A stretch of 15,228 nucleotides of DNA from Bordetella parapertussis. GTDB lineage: Bacteria > Pseudomonadota > Gammaproteobacteria > Burkholderiales > Burkholderiaceae_C. Made by a program: the position numbers and the translations under genes. The first letter of the stretch is position 1. Each line of letters starts with the position of its first letter. Under the pieces are notes generated by a model that saw only the letters and a list, made by a program, of their open reading frames with translations, did no database searches and was not told the origin of the DNA. Positions 15,008 through 15,228 of this stretch are shown here, in pieces. Where the stretch lies: assembly GCA_945875935.1 (NCBI GenBank), contig CAMCNE010000054.1, forward strand, positions 1 through 15,228, given 5' to 3'.

Positions 15008-15228
15008 ATGAAATTCAAACTCGGGTGGAGCCTGGCGCTGCTGCTGGTTGCCGCCGTGGCGTTAGGTGGGTGGTGGTCGCAGCGCGACGCCGAAGCTGAC
15101 GCCAACTACAAGACGGCCAAGCTCGAGCGCGGTCCGCTGCTGGCCGCCGTGTCGTCTTCGGGCACCGTCAACCCGGTGCGCCAGGTGGTCATCGGCAGCC
15201 AGGTGTCGGGGCAGATCAAGGAAATGCG
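15008..15228 (+). CDS. MacA-like periplasmic adaptor, N-terminal part (3' end outside window)
   Basis: The first 73 codons are visible; the frame is still open at the window edge. An N-terminal hydrophobic segment (GWSLALLLVAAVALGGWW, about residues 6-23) anchors or exports the protein. It is followed by YKTAKLERGPLLAAVSSSGT and VNPVRQVVIGSQVSGQIKEM, the conserved start of the MacA adaptor family, which links a MacB ABC transporter to TolC. The GSQVSGQI stretch is the first lipoyl-domain strand. ATG 15008 is the natural start; no Shine-Dalgarno is visible and a -10-like box lies very close. It is divergent from the RND adaptor with a 79-base gap. A macB gene would be expected downstream but is outside the window. 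An adaptor of another ABC or RND class is the alternative. Confidence 0.8.
   Translation, partial: MKFKLGWSLALLLVAAVALGGWWSQRDAEADANYKTAKLERGPLLAAVSSSGTVNPVRQVVIGSQVSGQIKEM

Noticed and set aside
14929..15009. Longer adaptor start at ATG 15009 on the minus strand
   Set aside because: It would overlap the start codon of the divergent MacA-like gene and fill the whole promoter gap; the added residues do not resemble an adaptor N-terminus.

Overview
The window is about 15 kb of GC-rich chromosomal DNA. Protein similarity and gene order both point to a betaproteobacterium of the order Burkholderiales (Comamonadaceae or the Leptothrix/Rubrivivax side). It looks like a core-genome segment: codon usage is even, genes are closely packed, and I see no transposase, integrase, phage gene, CRISPR array or toxin-antitoxin pair.

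Region 1 (1-3494): the 3' end of purA (AMP synthesis) is followed by a small purine-type phosphoribosyltransferase gene. Next come a strong symmetrical hairpin, a tRNA-Leu(CAG) gene on the minus strand and, divergent from it, the RNase R gene (rnr). Region 2 (3501-5313): a fused NAD(P)HX epimerase/dehydratase gene (nnr) converges on rnr with only 6 bases between them. Upstream of nnr lies an AT-richer stretch with a textbook minus-strand intrinsic terminator, which does not end any recognised gene. Region 3 (5258-8056): a likely operon of phosphomannomutase/phosphoglucomutase and waaA (Kdo transferase), both serving cell-envelope sugar and LPS synthesis, with a recognisable sigma70-type promoter.

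Region 4 (8127-14928, minus strand): a five-gene unit in the order adaptor (MFP), HAE1-type RND permease, PCMT-like methyltransferase, rhodanese, TolC-family outer-membrane protein. The genes are separated by 2, 41, -1 and 25 bases. All three parts of an envelope-spanning pump are present, but two small cytosolic enzymes sit between the inner-membrane and outer-membrane parts. Region 5 (14929-15228): a 79-base divergent promoter region containing an inverted repeat, then the start of a second adaptor gene of the MacA type, cut by the window edge.

I did not find a clearly new biological system. The best leads are the terminator and possible short RNA or attenuator upstream of nnr, the degenerate PCMT-like protein and rhodanese inside the pump operon, and the dyad between the two efflux loci. 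All family assignments come from reading the protein sequences by eye; no database search was run.
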